NCBI GenBank assembly: GCA_016218495.1
Contig: JACRDU010000148.1
Span: forward strand, 1-46,693
Length of the DNA stretch: 46,693 nucleotides
Source of the DNA: Elusimicrobiota bacterium
GTDB lineage: Bacteria; Elusimicrobiota; Elusimicrobia; UBA1565
Reading direction: 5' to 3'
Of the stretch, positions 17,201 through 25,048 are shown one piece after another. Position 1 is the first letter of the stretch; every line of letters starts with the position of its first letter. The notes below the pieces were generated by a model that saw nothing but the letters and a program-made list of their open reading frames with translations, ran no database searches and was not told where the DNA came from. The position numbers were made by a program, and so were the translations under genes.

Positions 17201-20200
17201 CTCCCCGGCGCCCCCGGCACACCCACACCCACCGTCCTCTCCACTGGCGGCGTCTCCTGGTCCTGGACCTCCGCCTCCGCCGCCACCAGCTACCAGGTCG
17301 TCCTGGCCTCCGACAACGCCCAGGTCATCGCCTCCCCGACCGCCAACTCCCTCACCCTCAACGGCTACCCCCCCAACGCCCTCTCCGCCATCGCCGTGCG
17401 CGGCGTCAACGCCACCGGCAACGGGCCCTTCTCCGCCTCCAGCGCCGCCTACACCTTCGCGTTGCCCCCCTCCGCCCTCAGCGTCTCCGGCGTCACCTCC
17501 ATCTGGGCCAGCCTCAACTGGGACGGCGGCCTCAACCCCGCAGGCACCCGCTTCAAGGTCGACAAATCCCTCGACAACGTCCTCTTCACCGCCCACTCCA
17601 CCTACTCCGTCGCCGCCGCCACCGTCGCCGGCCTCTCCCTCTCCACCACCTATTACTTCAGGGTCGCCGCCCTCAACGACGACCTCGTCGCCACCGCCTA
17701 CTCCAACACCGCCTCCACCGTCACCGACGCCTCCGGCGGCACCCCGCCCCCGGGCCCCGCCGGCACCCCCTCCCCCGTCGTCCTCTCCACCGGCGACGTC
17801 TCCTGGTCCTGGGGGGCCGCGGCCAACGCCGCCAGCTACAAGGTCCTCCTCGCCTCCAAGACCTCCGAGGTCCTCGCCTCCCCGGCCGGCACCTCCGTCG
17901 TCCTCTCCGGCTACGGCCCCAACTCCCTCTCCTCCCTCATCGTGCGCGGCTCCAACGCCGTCGACGACGGGCCCCCCTCCGCCGCCGCCTCCGCCTACAC
18001 CTGGGCCATGCCCCCAGGCACCCTCTCTCTGGTCAGCGTGGGCTCCGCCTCCGCCAGCCTCTCCTGGACCTCCGGCGGCAACCCCGCCGGCACCCGCTTC
18101 GACGTCGAAACCTCCCTCGACGGCGGCGCCTTCTCCCTCTCCAGCGCCACCCTCGCCACCACCGCCCTCCTCCCCTCCCTCTCCGCAAGCACCACCTACG
18201 GCTTCCGCGTGCGCACCCTCAACGGCGACTCCGTCACCACCACCTACTCCAACGAGCTCACCACCCGCACCTTCCCCCCGCTGCCCGGCGCCCCCGGCAC
18301 CCCGACGGGCACGGCCCTCTCCACCGCCGACGTCTCCTGGTCCTGGACCTCCGCCTCCGACGCCATCAGCTACCAGGTCTTCCTCGCCACCAAGACCGCC
18401 GAGCTGCTCGGCGCGCCGACCTCCCCCGCCTTCACATTCTCCGGCCTCGGCGTCAACGCCCTCTCCGCCGTCGTCGTGCGCGCCGTCAACGCCACCGGCG
18501 ACGGACCCCTCAGCTCCCCCGCCACCGCCTACTCCGCCGCGCTGGACCCCGCCTCCCTCGCACTCGTCGCCGTCGGCTCCGACTCCGTCTCCGTCTCCTG
18601 GAACGCCGGCGCCAACCCGCCCCTCACCCGCTTCCAGGTCCAGGCCGCCACCGACGCCGTCTCCTTCCAGACCGCCGCCACCAGCGCCGCCTCCTCCGCC
18701 CTCCTCACAGGGCTCCTCAGCTCCACCACCTACGACCTCAAGGTCCGCGCCCTCAACGAGGACGCCGCACCCTCGGGCTTCTCCAACACCGTCTCCACCC
18801 TCACCAGGCCCGCCGCCCCGCCCGCCCCCGGCACCCCCTCCCCCGTCGTCCTCTCCACAGGCGACGTCGCCTGGTCCTGGACCCCCGCCGCCACCGCCAC
18901 GGGCTACCAGGTCTTCCTCGCCACCAAGACCGCCGAGCTCCTCGCCTCTCCCACCGCCGCCTCCGTCACCCTGCGCGGCTTCGGCCCCAACTCCCTCTCA
19001 GGCATCGTCGTCCGCGCCCTCAACCAGACCGGCTCCGGACCCCTCAGCTCCCCGGCCTATGCCTACTCCTTCGCCATGGAACCCACGGCGTTCTCCGTCG
19101 TCTCGGTGACCTCCGCCGCCATACAGCTGTCCTGGAGCGGCGCCGGCAACCCCGCCGTCACCGTCTTCGAAATCGAAGCGGGCCCCGACGGGGTCTCTTA
19201 TGCCCCCTTCTCCACGACGACGGCCGTCTCTTTGCTCGCCAACGACCTGCCGCCGCTGACGACCTACTGGTTCCGGCTGCGCGCCTCCAACGGCGACGCC
19301 GTCGGCACCGCCTTCGCGGCCGCCGTGACGACCCAGACCCTGCCCGCCCCGCCCGGGCCCACCGGGACCCCGGTCGCCGTGGTCGCCTCCACGGCCGACA
19401 TCGCCTGGTCCTGGACGCCGGGCCTGGGCGCCGTCAGCTACCAGGTCTACCGGGCGTCGAACACGGCCGACCTCCTGGCCTCCCCGGCGGCGCCGTCCTT
19501 CTCGCCTCCGGGGCTGGGGCCCAACCAGCCCTCGGGCATCGTCGTGCGCTCCGTCAACTCCGTCGGGACCAGCGCCCTCTCCGCCTCCGCCACCGCCTAC
19601 ACCCACGCGGCCGTCCCGACCGCGTTCGGACTGGTGAGCGTCACGTCGGTCTCGATCGCCCTCTCGTGGAACGCGGCCGGCAACCCCGGCGGGACCGTCT
19701 TCGAGCTGCAGGGCTCCACCGACGGCGTGGGCTTCGCGCCGTACTCGACGGCGACGGCCTCCGCGCTGGCCTTGAACTACCTCTCCCCCTCGGCCACCTA
19801 CGCCTTCCGCCTGCGCGCCGCGAACGCCGACGCCGTCGCCACCGCCTTCACCTCCATCGTCTCGACCCGCACGCTCCCGCCGCCCCCCGGAGCCCCGGGG
19901 ACCCCCGCGGGCGTGGCCCTCTCCACCGCCGACGTCTCCTGGTCCTGGGCGCCGGCCCCCGCGGCCTCCTCGTACCGGGTGGTGCGGGCGTCGGACCCCG
20001 CCCAGATCCTGGCCGTCCCCTCCGGCAACTCCGTCGTCCTCTCCGGCCTGCCGCCCAACGCCCTCTCCGGCGTGGCGGTGCAGGCGGTCAACGAGACGGG
20101 GACCAGCTCGCTGAGCGCGGCCGCCACCGCCTACACCCTGGCGTCGCCCCCCTCCGCCCTGAACGTGACGGCGGCCAGCTCGGTATCGGTCAGCGTGGCG

Positions 20201-23200
20201 TGGAACGCCGGGACGAACGCCGCGGGCACCGTCTTCGAAGCGCAGATTTCCACCGACGGCGTCTCCTTCGTCGCCGGCGGCACCACGACGGCCTCCTCCA
20301 TCCTGGTCGCCTCCCTGCAGTCGGGCTCCAGCTACTTCCTGCAGGTCCGGGCGCTCAACGGAGACGGGCTGGCCACCGCTTTCTCGAACACCGTCTCCAC
20401 ACTGACCGCGCTGCCCGCCCCGCTGGCCCCGGGCACCCCGGCGGGCACGGCGCTCTCCACCGGGGGCGTCTCCTGGACCTGGTCCCCGGCGACGGCCGCG
20501 GTCTCCTACGAGCTGCTCATCGCCTCGCAGACCGGCACCATCCTCGCCGCCGTGCCGTCTACCTCCGCCGTGCTGACCGGCCTCGGGCCGAACTCGGTGT
20601 CCTCGGTCGTCGTGCGCGGCGTCAACGCCACCGGTGGCGGCATCCTCTCCGCGCCGGGCGCCGTCTATACCCTCGCCGCCGTCCCCACCGGCGCCTCCGT
20701 CGTCTCGGTCGGTTCCGCCTCGGCCGTCATCTCCTGGAGCGCGGCCGGCAATCCGGCGGGGACGGTCTTCAAGGCGCAGGTCTCCTATGACGGGGGGCTC
20801 TTCTTCGACGGCTCCTCGGGGACGGCGACGACCCAGCTCATGAGCTTCCTGAGCCCGATGAGCACCTATTCCTTCCAGGTGGCGGCGGTGAACGGCGACG
20901 GCATCCTCTCCTCCTATTCCACCTCCGTGACGACGCGGACGATGCCGCCGGCCCCCACGGCGCCGTCCGTCCCGTCGGCCACCGTGCTGTCCACCGGAGG
21001 GGTCTCCTGGACCTGGGGGGCCGAGGCCCTGTCCGACTCCTACCAGCTCGTGCTGGCCACCAAGACCTCCGAGGTCGTCGCGTCGGTGAGCGCCACGACG
21101 GCCGTCCTCACGGGCTTCGGACCGAACTCGGCCTCCGCGGTGCGGGTGCGCGGCGTCAACGCGACGGGCCCCGGCGACCTCTCCCCGCCCGCCACCGCCT
21201 ACACCTTCGCCGTCGACCCGGCCTCCCTCGTCATCGCCGCGGTCAGCTCCGTCTCGGCCTCGCTGAGCTGGAGCGCCAACGGGAACCCCGCCGGGACCGT
21301 CTACCGCGTCGAGGCCTCCTACGACGGGGGGCTCTTCTTCCTCGCCTCGACGACCACGGCCTCCGCGGCCGCCGCCGCCCCGCTCTCCCCGTCGAGCACC
21401 TACGCCTTCCGCATCGGGGCGCTCAACGGCGACGGGGTCGCTTCCGGCTACGCCGTCTCCGGCACGACGCGCACCCTCCCGCCGCCGCCATCGGCCCCCG
21501 GCACGCCGGGGGCCGCCGTGCTCTCCACTGGCGCCGTCCAGTGGGCCTGGAGCCCCTCCGACTCGGCGGACTATTACGAAGTGGTCCGTGCCTCCAAGAC
21601 CTCCGAGGTCCTGGGGACCGCGTCCGGGACCTCCTTGGTCCTGTCCATCTACGCCCCCAACATCCCCTCGGCCGTGGCCGTGCGGGGCGTGAACGTGACG
21701 GGGCCCGGCCCGCTGTCGGCCGCCGCTACCGCCTACACCTTCGCGAACCCGCCCGACACGCTGGCCCTGGTCTCGGTCACCTCCGCCGCGGTCTCCTTGT
21801 CCTGGAACGGCGGCGGAAACCCGGCCGGAACGCGCTTCGAGGTCCAGGCCTCCACCGACGGTTCGACCTTCGCCGCGCTGGCCAGCACCCCTGGCTCGTC
21901 TTATTCCGCCGCCGGACTGGCCTATTCGACGACCTACGCCTTCCAGGTCCGGGCCCTCAACGAGTCCGACCTGGGCACCGCTTTCAGCAACAGCGTCTCC
22001 ACCATGACGCTGCCGCCCCCGCCCGGCGTCCCGGGGACCCCGGCGGCGGCCGTCCTCTCCACCGGCAGCCTCACCTGGTCCTGGACGCCGGCCTCCTCCG
22101 CCCTCGCCTATGAGGTCCGCCGCGCCTCGGACACCACCCAGCTGCTCGCCTCACTGACGACGACGTCGCTGACTTTGGCCGGCCTCCCCCCCAACTCCGC
22201 CTCGGCCATCGTCGTGCTCGGCGTGAACAACACGGGCAGCGGCCCGCTGTCGGCGGCCGCCACCGCCTACACCTTCGCGCAGGCCCCGTCCTCCCTGGCC
22301 CTGGCCGCCGTCTCATCCTCCGCGGTCTCCGTGACCTGGTCCGCCGCCGGCAACCCCGCCGGGACGGTCTTCGAGCTGCAGACCTCCGTCTCGGGTGGGG
22401 CGTTCGCCGCCGCCTCCACGACCACCGCCTCGGCGCTGACCCTGTCCGGCCTCCTCCCCTCGACGTCCTACGAGCTGCGCGTCGCGGCCGCCAACGGCGA
22501 CGCGGTGATGACGGCGTTCTCCGCCTCGGTGGCCACGACGACCTTCCCGCCGCTGCCCGCCGTCCCCGGTTCGCTGGCGGGCACGGCCCTCTCCACCGCC
22601 TCGGTCGCCTGGTCGTGGGCGGCCGCGGCGGACGCCGTCGGCTACGAGCTCTTCGCCGCCTCGGGCTCGGCCTCACCCCTGGCGGCCGGCCCGTCCACCT
22701 CGGCCGTGCTCTCGGGCTTCGGGCCCAACGCCCCTTCCGGCGTGTCCGTGCGCGGCGTGAACCCCTCGGGTCCCGGCCCCCTGTCGGCCCCCGCCACCGT
22801 CTACACCCTGGCCGAGGACCCCGGAGCCCTGACGGTGCTCTCCGTCGGCTCCACGACGGCCGTCGTGTCCTGGAGCGGCGGCGCCAACCCGGCGGGGACG
22901 CTCTACAACCTCGAGGTCGCCGTGGACGCCGGGCCCTTCGTCTCGGCCGCTACGACGACGGCGGCGGGGCTGTCCGTGGAAGCCCTCAGCCCCGACACGA
23001 CCTACGCCTTCCGCGTGCGCGCCCTCAACGCCGACCTGGTCGCCACCGCCTACAGCGCCGGCGCCTCCACGCGGACGCTCCCCGCCCTCCCCGGCGTCCC
23101 CGGCGTCCCCGCCGGGACGGCGGTCGGCGTGTCGTCCATCCAGTGGACCTGGGCGGCGGCCAGCGACGCGGCCGCCTACCGGCTCTATGCCGCCTCCGCC

Positions 23201-25048
23201 CCGTCCTCCCTGGTCGGCTCCGTGACGGCCCCGCCCTTCTTCCAGACCGGCCTGTCCCCGAACTCCACGGCCGCCGTCGCGGCCGCGGGGGTCAATCCCA
23301 CCGGCCTCGGCCCCTTGTCGGGGGCCTCCTCGGCCGTCTACACCCTGGCCAACGCCCCTTCGGGCTCGGCGATGTCCGCCGTCTACGCCACCAGCGCCTC
23401 CATCTCCTGGGGCCTCAACGGGAACCCCGCCTGGACGACGGCCGAGCTGCAGCGCTCCGCCGACGGGACCTCCTTCGCCCAGGTCGCCCTGGGCACCGGC
23501 ACGGCGCGCACGCTCACCGACCTGCTCGTCTGCACAAGCTACTACCTGCGCGTGCGCAACCTCAACGGGGACGGGCTGCCCAGCGCCTTCGACGCCTCCG
23601 TCAGCCTGCTGACCCAGCCGTCCACGCCCACCGCGCCCAGCGGGCTGCAGGCCGCCCCCATGGCGGGCAACCGCATCGCGCTGAGCTGGGACCCCTCCCC
23701 CAGCGAGAGCGTCACCGAATACCGCCTCTATTGGGACTCGGGGACCGGGACGGTCTCCTACGCCGCCCCCTATGCCGTCCTCTCCTCGACGGTCCTGAGC
23801 TACACGACCGACGTCCTGGCCTCCAGCCCGTCCTTCCGCTTCGTGCTGCGCGCGAAGAACCGCTGCGGCATCGAGGAGTCCAACGCCAGCGTCGGCGCCT
23901 CCGCGCCCTCCATCGCCAGCCTCAGCGGCGTGAAGGCCGTCGTCCTCACCCCGCAGGGCGGCAAGAAGGTTAAGGGCGACGCCCTGACCCTCTCGGCCGC
24001 GCTGAGCCTGGGCTCGGCCGTCCAGACCGGCCGCGTCGTGTTCCAATACCGCTCCTCCTCGGCCACCCTCTGGGTGGACATCGCCACCGATACCTCCGAA
24101 CCCTATTTCGTGCACTGGAACGCCAACGCCCTCGGCGTCGCCGTCGACCAGGAGTTCGACATCCGCGCTCTCGCCTATGACGCGCTCGGAAGCACCGACG
24201 CCGCGCCGAGCGCCGTCACGGTGACCGTGGTGCCGTCGCTCTCCACCCAGTACGACATCGCCGAAAACGCGACGGGGGGCAAGGTACAGAAGCTCGATAA
24301 CGCGGTGGCGAACACCATCCAGGCCGGCGGCGCCTCCGCGACATCGGTGATCACCAAGCTGCTGATACCCGCCGGCGCCCTCGCCGACCCCAACGCCGAG
24401 GTAACGGTCGTCAGCGACCCGACCGACGCCCCCTCGGCTCCCTCCGGGGCGGACGCCATCGGGGTCGTCACCAAGATCACCCTTTCCAACGCCCAGACCG
24501 CACTGTCCAACGGGAAGACCGCCGCGGTCACCCTCGGGTACCCCGACGCGAACGGGGACGGGATGGTGGACGGGACGGCCTTCCGGGCCGACCGCCTGCG
24601 GATGTACTCGGCCGAGACCGCCGCCGGCCCCTGGGTGCGCGACTTCGGCTCCTCCATCGACGCGACGAACCGGACGGTCACCGGCAACACCCCCCACTTC
24701 AGCTTCTTCGCCCTGTTCGTGCCCGCCGCGGCGGACCTCTCGGCCCTGCGCATCTACCCCGTCCCCTACATGCCCAACAACGGCGACGCCGACGACGGCG
24801 TGCCCTATGCGGCGGGCAACCCCAACTCGGGCATCGTCTTCGACAACCTGCCCCCCTCGACCACCATCAAGGTCTACACGGTCACCGGCCAGCGCGTGGC
24901 GGAGTTCGGCTCCGGCTCGGCCGCCGGCAAGGTGCAGTGGGACGTCAAGAACGACCGGGGCCAGGACGTGGCCTCCGGAGGCTATGTCGCCGTCGTCACC
25001 AGCCCGGGGGTCTTCCCCGTCATCAAAAAGCTCCTGGTGGTCAGATGA
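11207..25048 (+). CDS. Giant secreted fibronectin type III repeat protein with FlgD/T9SS-like C-terminus
   Basis: 4613 residues. A signal peptide (MHSLGLARRDLTLSLSLWGL...ASAQ) is followed from about residue 28 to 4135 by 23 tandem units of about 179 residues. Each unit is two FN3-like halves: one with LSTxxVSWSWTxAxxATSYxV and GPNxxSxIVVRGVN, the other with LSWNAxGNPAGTVFELQxSxDG and TTYxFRVRAxNxD. A lone FN3 (PSGLQAAPMAGNRIALSWD) follows, then an Ig-like region, a segment with PDANGDGMVDG, and from about 4513 a tail with VYTVTGQRVAEF, WDVKNDRGQDVASGGYVAVV and KKLLVVR. That tail resembles FlgD-like and type IX secretion sorting domains. I saw only two cysteines, near 4108 and 4219. The likely role is a surface or extracellular adhesin or fibre. 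AGG lies 6 bases before the ATG. The end overlaps the PorV-like gene by ATGA. Confidence 0.92.
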   Translation: MHSLGLARRDLTLSLSLWGLLAISASAQVPGIPGTPVGVVGSTGSIVWTWTPATDATSYEVALGTKTTEIIATPTSTSTSITGMGPNSASAVVVRGSNTFGSGSFSGWPGFKNTWANPPLSPSVDNVTGTDLTLYWDANGNPGDTVFEVYTSLDDSSFNPAGSGTPASAFVSGLAPATTYYLRVRAYNNDSVPTGYSASISTRTRGTPSTAPDTPVGLALSTSDVHWSWTSVSGATSYSVRLASDATQVLASPTTTNVTLHGYQPNGESSVIVRAVNGEGAGPPSNSSTKFSSAAVPNALTAANMTSVSFELSWNANANRTGTVFEIQRSTDDASYATITTQTGVSFAMYGLTPVTTYYLRVRAANDNGVQSAFSATYSTVTNLTGGGTVPGMPGTPVPNVVSYFEIEWSWAPALDATNYELYIATNGQPIASLSGTSVTIYGFAPNSLSSVTVRGINGVGYGPASPGAYAYTFAGVPAALDVTAVSSDTVSLTWNASGNPAGTIFELQKATDGTSFAAHSSYTQTSVNLTFLAPGTTYQFRVRAYNDDGINTAFSNTASTRTNETLPGIPGAPSAVVQSTGDIKWSWTAAPRAAEYAVLDALDPVVPLAVVSFTSVTLSGLSPNQRQTIVIVGANQYGNGPASSTGSAHSFAKPPTALSVVGVTSIYASLSWNANGNSIETVYELQKSTDDLTYATHSTYSVTGSTVAGLSPSSTYYFKARAINGDLVATAFSGTVSTVTTATGGVPPPGAPSTPVPVVLSSADVSWSWLEVASATSYRVYLSSKPSELIATPPTYYFTLSGRGPNELVDIIVSAVNETGEGPASPSASSYTFAAPPSGLSGSSVTTTTVDLFWSGGGNPAGTVFELQKSSDDLGFATHSTYTALAASVTGLTVGATYYFKVRAYNQDAVATGFSTTYSTRTAVILPGAPGTPTPTVLSTGSLSWTWTAALDASSYQVFSASSPATLLAAPTSNSVSFAGLGANTPFGIRIRGVNGGGNGPLTAAVTAYTFAAPPTALAVSGVTSLYASLNWSAGVNPAGTVFELQRSLDGTVFTTHSTYTVAAATASGLSASTNYWFRVRAFNDDLTATAFSNTAATATDATGGTPPPGAAGAPSAVQLSTGHAAWSWTPASDATGYRVYLATKPAEQLGSSPSSGFTQGGLGPNEPAGIVVIPFNAIDDGPVSSSGSARTWARPPTTLGLTSVSSTSIGLSWNADGNPTGTVFELQMSVDGGAFAAESTTTLTTALAANLLPGTTYDLKVRAYNAAAVATAFSGTVSTVTRAASPGLPGTPTQAAVSTNSVSWTWTPASSATSYKVARASNTADVIGPPAGPAVVFNGLGPNAPSAIVVRGVNSTGDGPLSAAATVYSLAKPPAALTVVSVTSAAVNASWSADGDPAGTVFEVQVATDGTSFLPYSTVTTAGVSVTSLQPATTYDIRVRAYNDDAVATIFAGPVSTRTLFSFPGLTGNPVGTTLSTADVRWAWTASSNAVSYEVRLASDTSQLLASPTTTSVVLAGYAPNSRSYVVVRGVNPAGYGPYSASASAYTYAKPPTTLSGLSVSSAAVDLVWGAAGNAPGTLFEVSAATDGTSFVPRSTSDVPTVSIGGLLAQTPYQLRVRAANGDGVATAYSNTASTQTTPPYPGLPGAPAGTALSTADVSWSWTSASDAISYQVFLATKTSELRASPSGNSVTLSGLGPDDLSSIVVRGVNATGNGPLSAAGSRRTLALPPSTLAVVSVSSASVDLSWNAAGNPASTSFQVHGSTDGSTYALLKTTQGSAASVGALDASTAFQFKLRAVNGDGALTAYSNTVSTQTGPPYPGLPGTPTPTVLSTGGVSWSWTASSAAVSYQVFLASKTAELLASPAGTSATLIGFTPNDTSAIVVRGVNALGTGPYSAPASTYTFAAAPASLAVVSAAQTSVTLSWDTSANPAGTTFELESSLDDSIFSPAASVTASPAAIPSLSAFTTYYFRARARNLASIPTAFSNTASTRTAPALPGAPGTPTPTVLSTGGVSWSWTSASAATSYQVVLASDNAQVIASPTANSLTLNGYPPNALSAIAVRGVNATGNGPFSASSAAYTFALPPSALSVSGVTSIWASLNWDGGLNPAGTRFKVDKSLDNVLFTAHSTYSVAAATVAGLSLSTTYYFRVAALNDDLVATAYSNTASTVTDASGGTPPPGPAGTPSPVVLSTGDVSWSWGAAANAASYKVLLASKTSEVLASPAGTSVVLSGYGPNSLSSLIVRGSNAVDDGPPSAAASAYTWAMPPGTLSLVSVGSASASLSWTSGGNPAGTRFDVETSLDGGAFSLSSATLATTALLPSLSASTTYGFRVRTLNGDSVTTTYSNELTTRTFPPLPGAPGTPTGTALSTADVSWSWTSASDAISYQVFLATKTAELLGAPTSPAFTFSGLGVNALSAVVVRAVNATGDGPLSSPATAYSAALDPASLALVAVGSDSVSVSWNAGANPPLTRFQVQAATDAVSFQTAATSAASSALLTGLLSSTTYDLKVRALNEDAAPSGFSNTVSTLTRPAAPPAPGTPSPVVLSTGDVAWSWTPAATATGYQVFLATKTAELLASPTAASVTLRGFGPNSLSGIVVRALNQTGSGPLSSPAYAYSFAMEPTAFSVVSVTSAAIQLSWSGAGNPAVTVFEIEAGPDGVSYAPFSTTTAVSLLANDLPPLTTYWFRLRASNGDAVGTAFAAAVTTQTLPAPPGPTGTPVAVVASTADIAWSWTPGLGAVSYQVYRASNTADLLASPAAPSFSPPGLGPNQPSGIVVRSVNSVGTSALSASATAYTHAAVPTAFGLVSVTSVSIALSWNAAGNPGGTVFELQGSTDGVGFAPYSTATASALALNYLSPSATYAFRLRAANADAVATAFTSIVSTRTLPPPPGAPGTPAGVALSTADVSWSWAPAPAASSYRVVRASDPAQILAVPSGNSVVLSGLPPNALSGVAVQAVNETGTSSLSAAATAYTLASPPSALNVTAASSVSVSVAWNAGTNAAGTVFEAQISTDGVSFVAGGTTTASSILVASLQSGSSYFLQVRALNGDGLATAFSNTVSTLTALPAPLAPGTPAGTALSTGGVSWTWSPATAAVSYELLIASQTGTILAAVPSTSAVLTGLGPNSVSSVVVRGVNATGGGILSAPGAVYTLAAVPTGASVVSVGSASAVISWSAAGNPAGTVFKAQVSYDGGLFFDGSSGTATTQLMSFLSPMSTYSFQVAAVNGDGILSSYSTSVTTRTMPPAPTAPSVPSATVLSTGGVSWTWGAEALSDSYQLVLATKTSEVVASVSATTAVLTGFGPNSASAVRVRGVNATGPGDLSPPATAYTFAVDPASLVIAAVSSVSASLSWSANGNPAGTVYRVEASYDGGLFFLASTTTASAAAAAPLSPSSTYAFRIGALNGDGVASGYAVSGTTRTLPPPPSAPGTPGAAVLSTGAVQWAWSPSDSADYYEVVRASKTSEVLGTASGTSLVLSIYAPNIPSAVAVRGVNVTGPGPLSAAATAYTFANPPDTLALVSVTSAAVSLSWNGGGNPAGTRFEVQASTDGSTFAALASTPGSSYSAAGLAYSTTYAFQVRALNESDLGTAFSNSVSTMTLPPPPGVPGTPAAAVLSTGSLTWSWTPASSALAYEVRRASDTTQLLASLTTTSLTLAGLPPNSASAIVVLGVNNTGSGPLSAAATAYTFAQAPSSLALAAVSSSAVSVTWSAAGNPAGTVFELQTSVSGGAFAAASTTTASALTLSGLLPSTSYELRVAAANGDAVMTAFSASVATTTFPPLPAVPGSLAGTALSTASVAWSWAAAADAVGYELFAASGSASPLAAGPSTSAVLSGFGPNAPSGVSVRGVNPSGPGPLSAPATVYTLAEDPGALTVLSVGSTTAVVSWSGGANPAGTLYNLEVAVDAGPFVSAATTTAAGLSVEALSPDTTYAFRVRALNADLVATAYSAGASTRTLPALPGVPGVPAGTAVGVSSIQWTWAAASDAAAYRLYAASAPSSLVGSVTAPPFFQTGLSPNSTAAVAAAGVNPTGLGPLSGASSAVYTLANAPSGSAMSAVYATSASISWGLNGNPAWTTAELQRSADGTSFAQVALGTGTARTLTDLLVCTSYYLRVRNLNGDGLPSAFDASVSLLTQPSTPTAPSGLQAAPMAGNRIALSWDPSPSESVTEYRLYWDSGTGTVSYAAPYAVLSSTVLSYTTDVLASSPSFRFVLRAKNRCGIEESNASVGASAPSIASLSGVKAVVLTPQGGKKVKGDALTLSAALSLGSAVQTGRVVFQYRSSSATLWVDIATDTSEPYFVHWNANALGVAVDQEFDIRALAYDALGSTDAAPSAVTVTVVPSLSTQYDIAENATGGKVQKLDNAVANTIQAGGASATSVITKLLIPAGALADPNAEVTVVSDPTDAPSAPSGADAIGVVTKITLSNAQTALSNGKTAAVTLGYPDANGDGMVDGTAFRADRLRMYSAETAAGPWVRDFGSSIDATNRTVTGNTPHFSFFALFVPAAADLSALRIYPVPYMPNNGDADDGVPYAAGNPNSGIVFDNLPPSTTIKVYTVTGQRVAEFGSGSAAGKVQWDVKNDRGQDVASGGYVAVVTSPGVFPVIKKLLVVR
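11285..23625 (+). repeat. Tandem array of 23 units of about 537 bp (double FN3 repeats)
   Basis: Units begin at each PGxPGTPxxxxLSTxxVxWSW segment; dividing the span by 23 gives about 537 bp. Most copies have diverged at DNA level, but the central ones are close. An 84-base stretch at 16166-16249 recurs exactly at 18314-18397, four unit lengths away. Three units end in a variant linker rich in Gly and Pro (GGVPPPG or GGTPPPG), near 13440, 14520 and 17740, which marks a higher-order repeat. Confidence 0.88.
15715..19060 (+). other. Block of near-exclusive C-ending codons inside the FN3 gene
   Basis: Across these units nearly every codon ends in C (TCC, GCC, CTC, ACC, GTC, GGC), with few TCG, ACG, GCG or GGG. 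The same protein motifs before and after use C and G third positions mixed. The boundaries are gradual over about 50 bases. The coding strand is therefore strongly C over G. The block coincides with the units most alike at DNA level. Confidence 0.75.

Noticed and set aside
16292-17596. Glycine-rich antisense open frame resembling PGRS-type proteins
   Set aside because: It is simply the complement of the GCC/TCC-rich FN3 patch read in another frame.
11285-23625. Regular DNA repeats considered as a CRISPR array
   Set aside because: The period is about 537 bases and the repeats encode continuous FN3 domains; there are no short identical repeats with unique spacers or cas genes.
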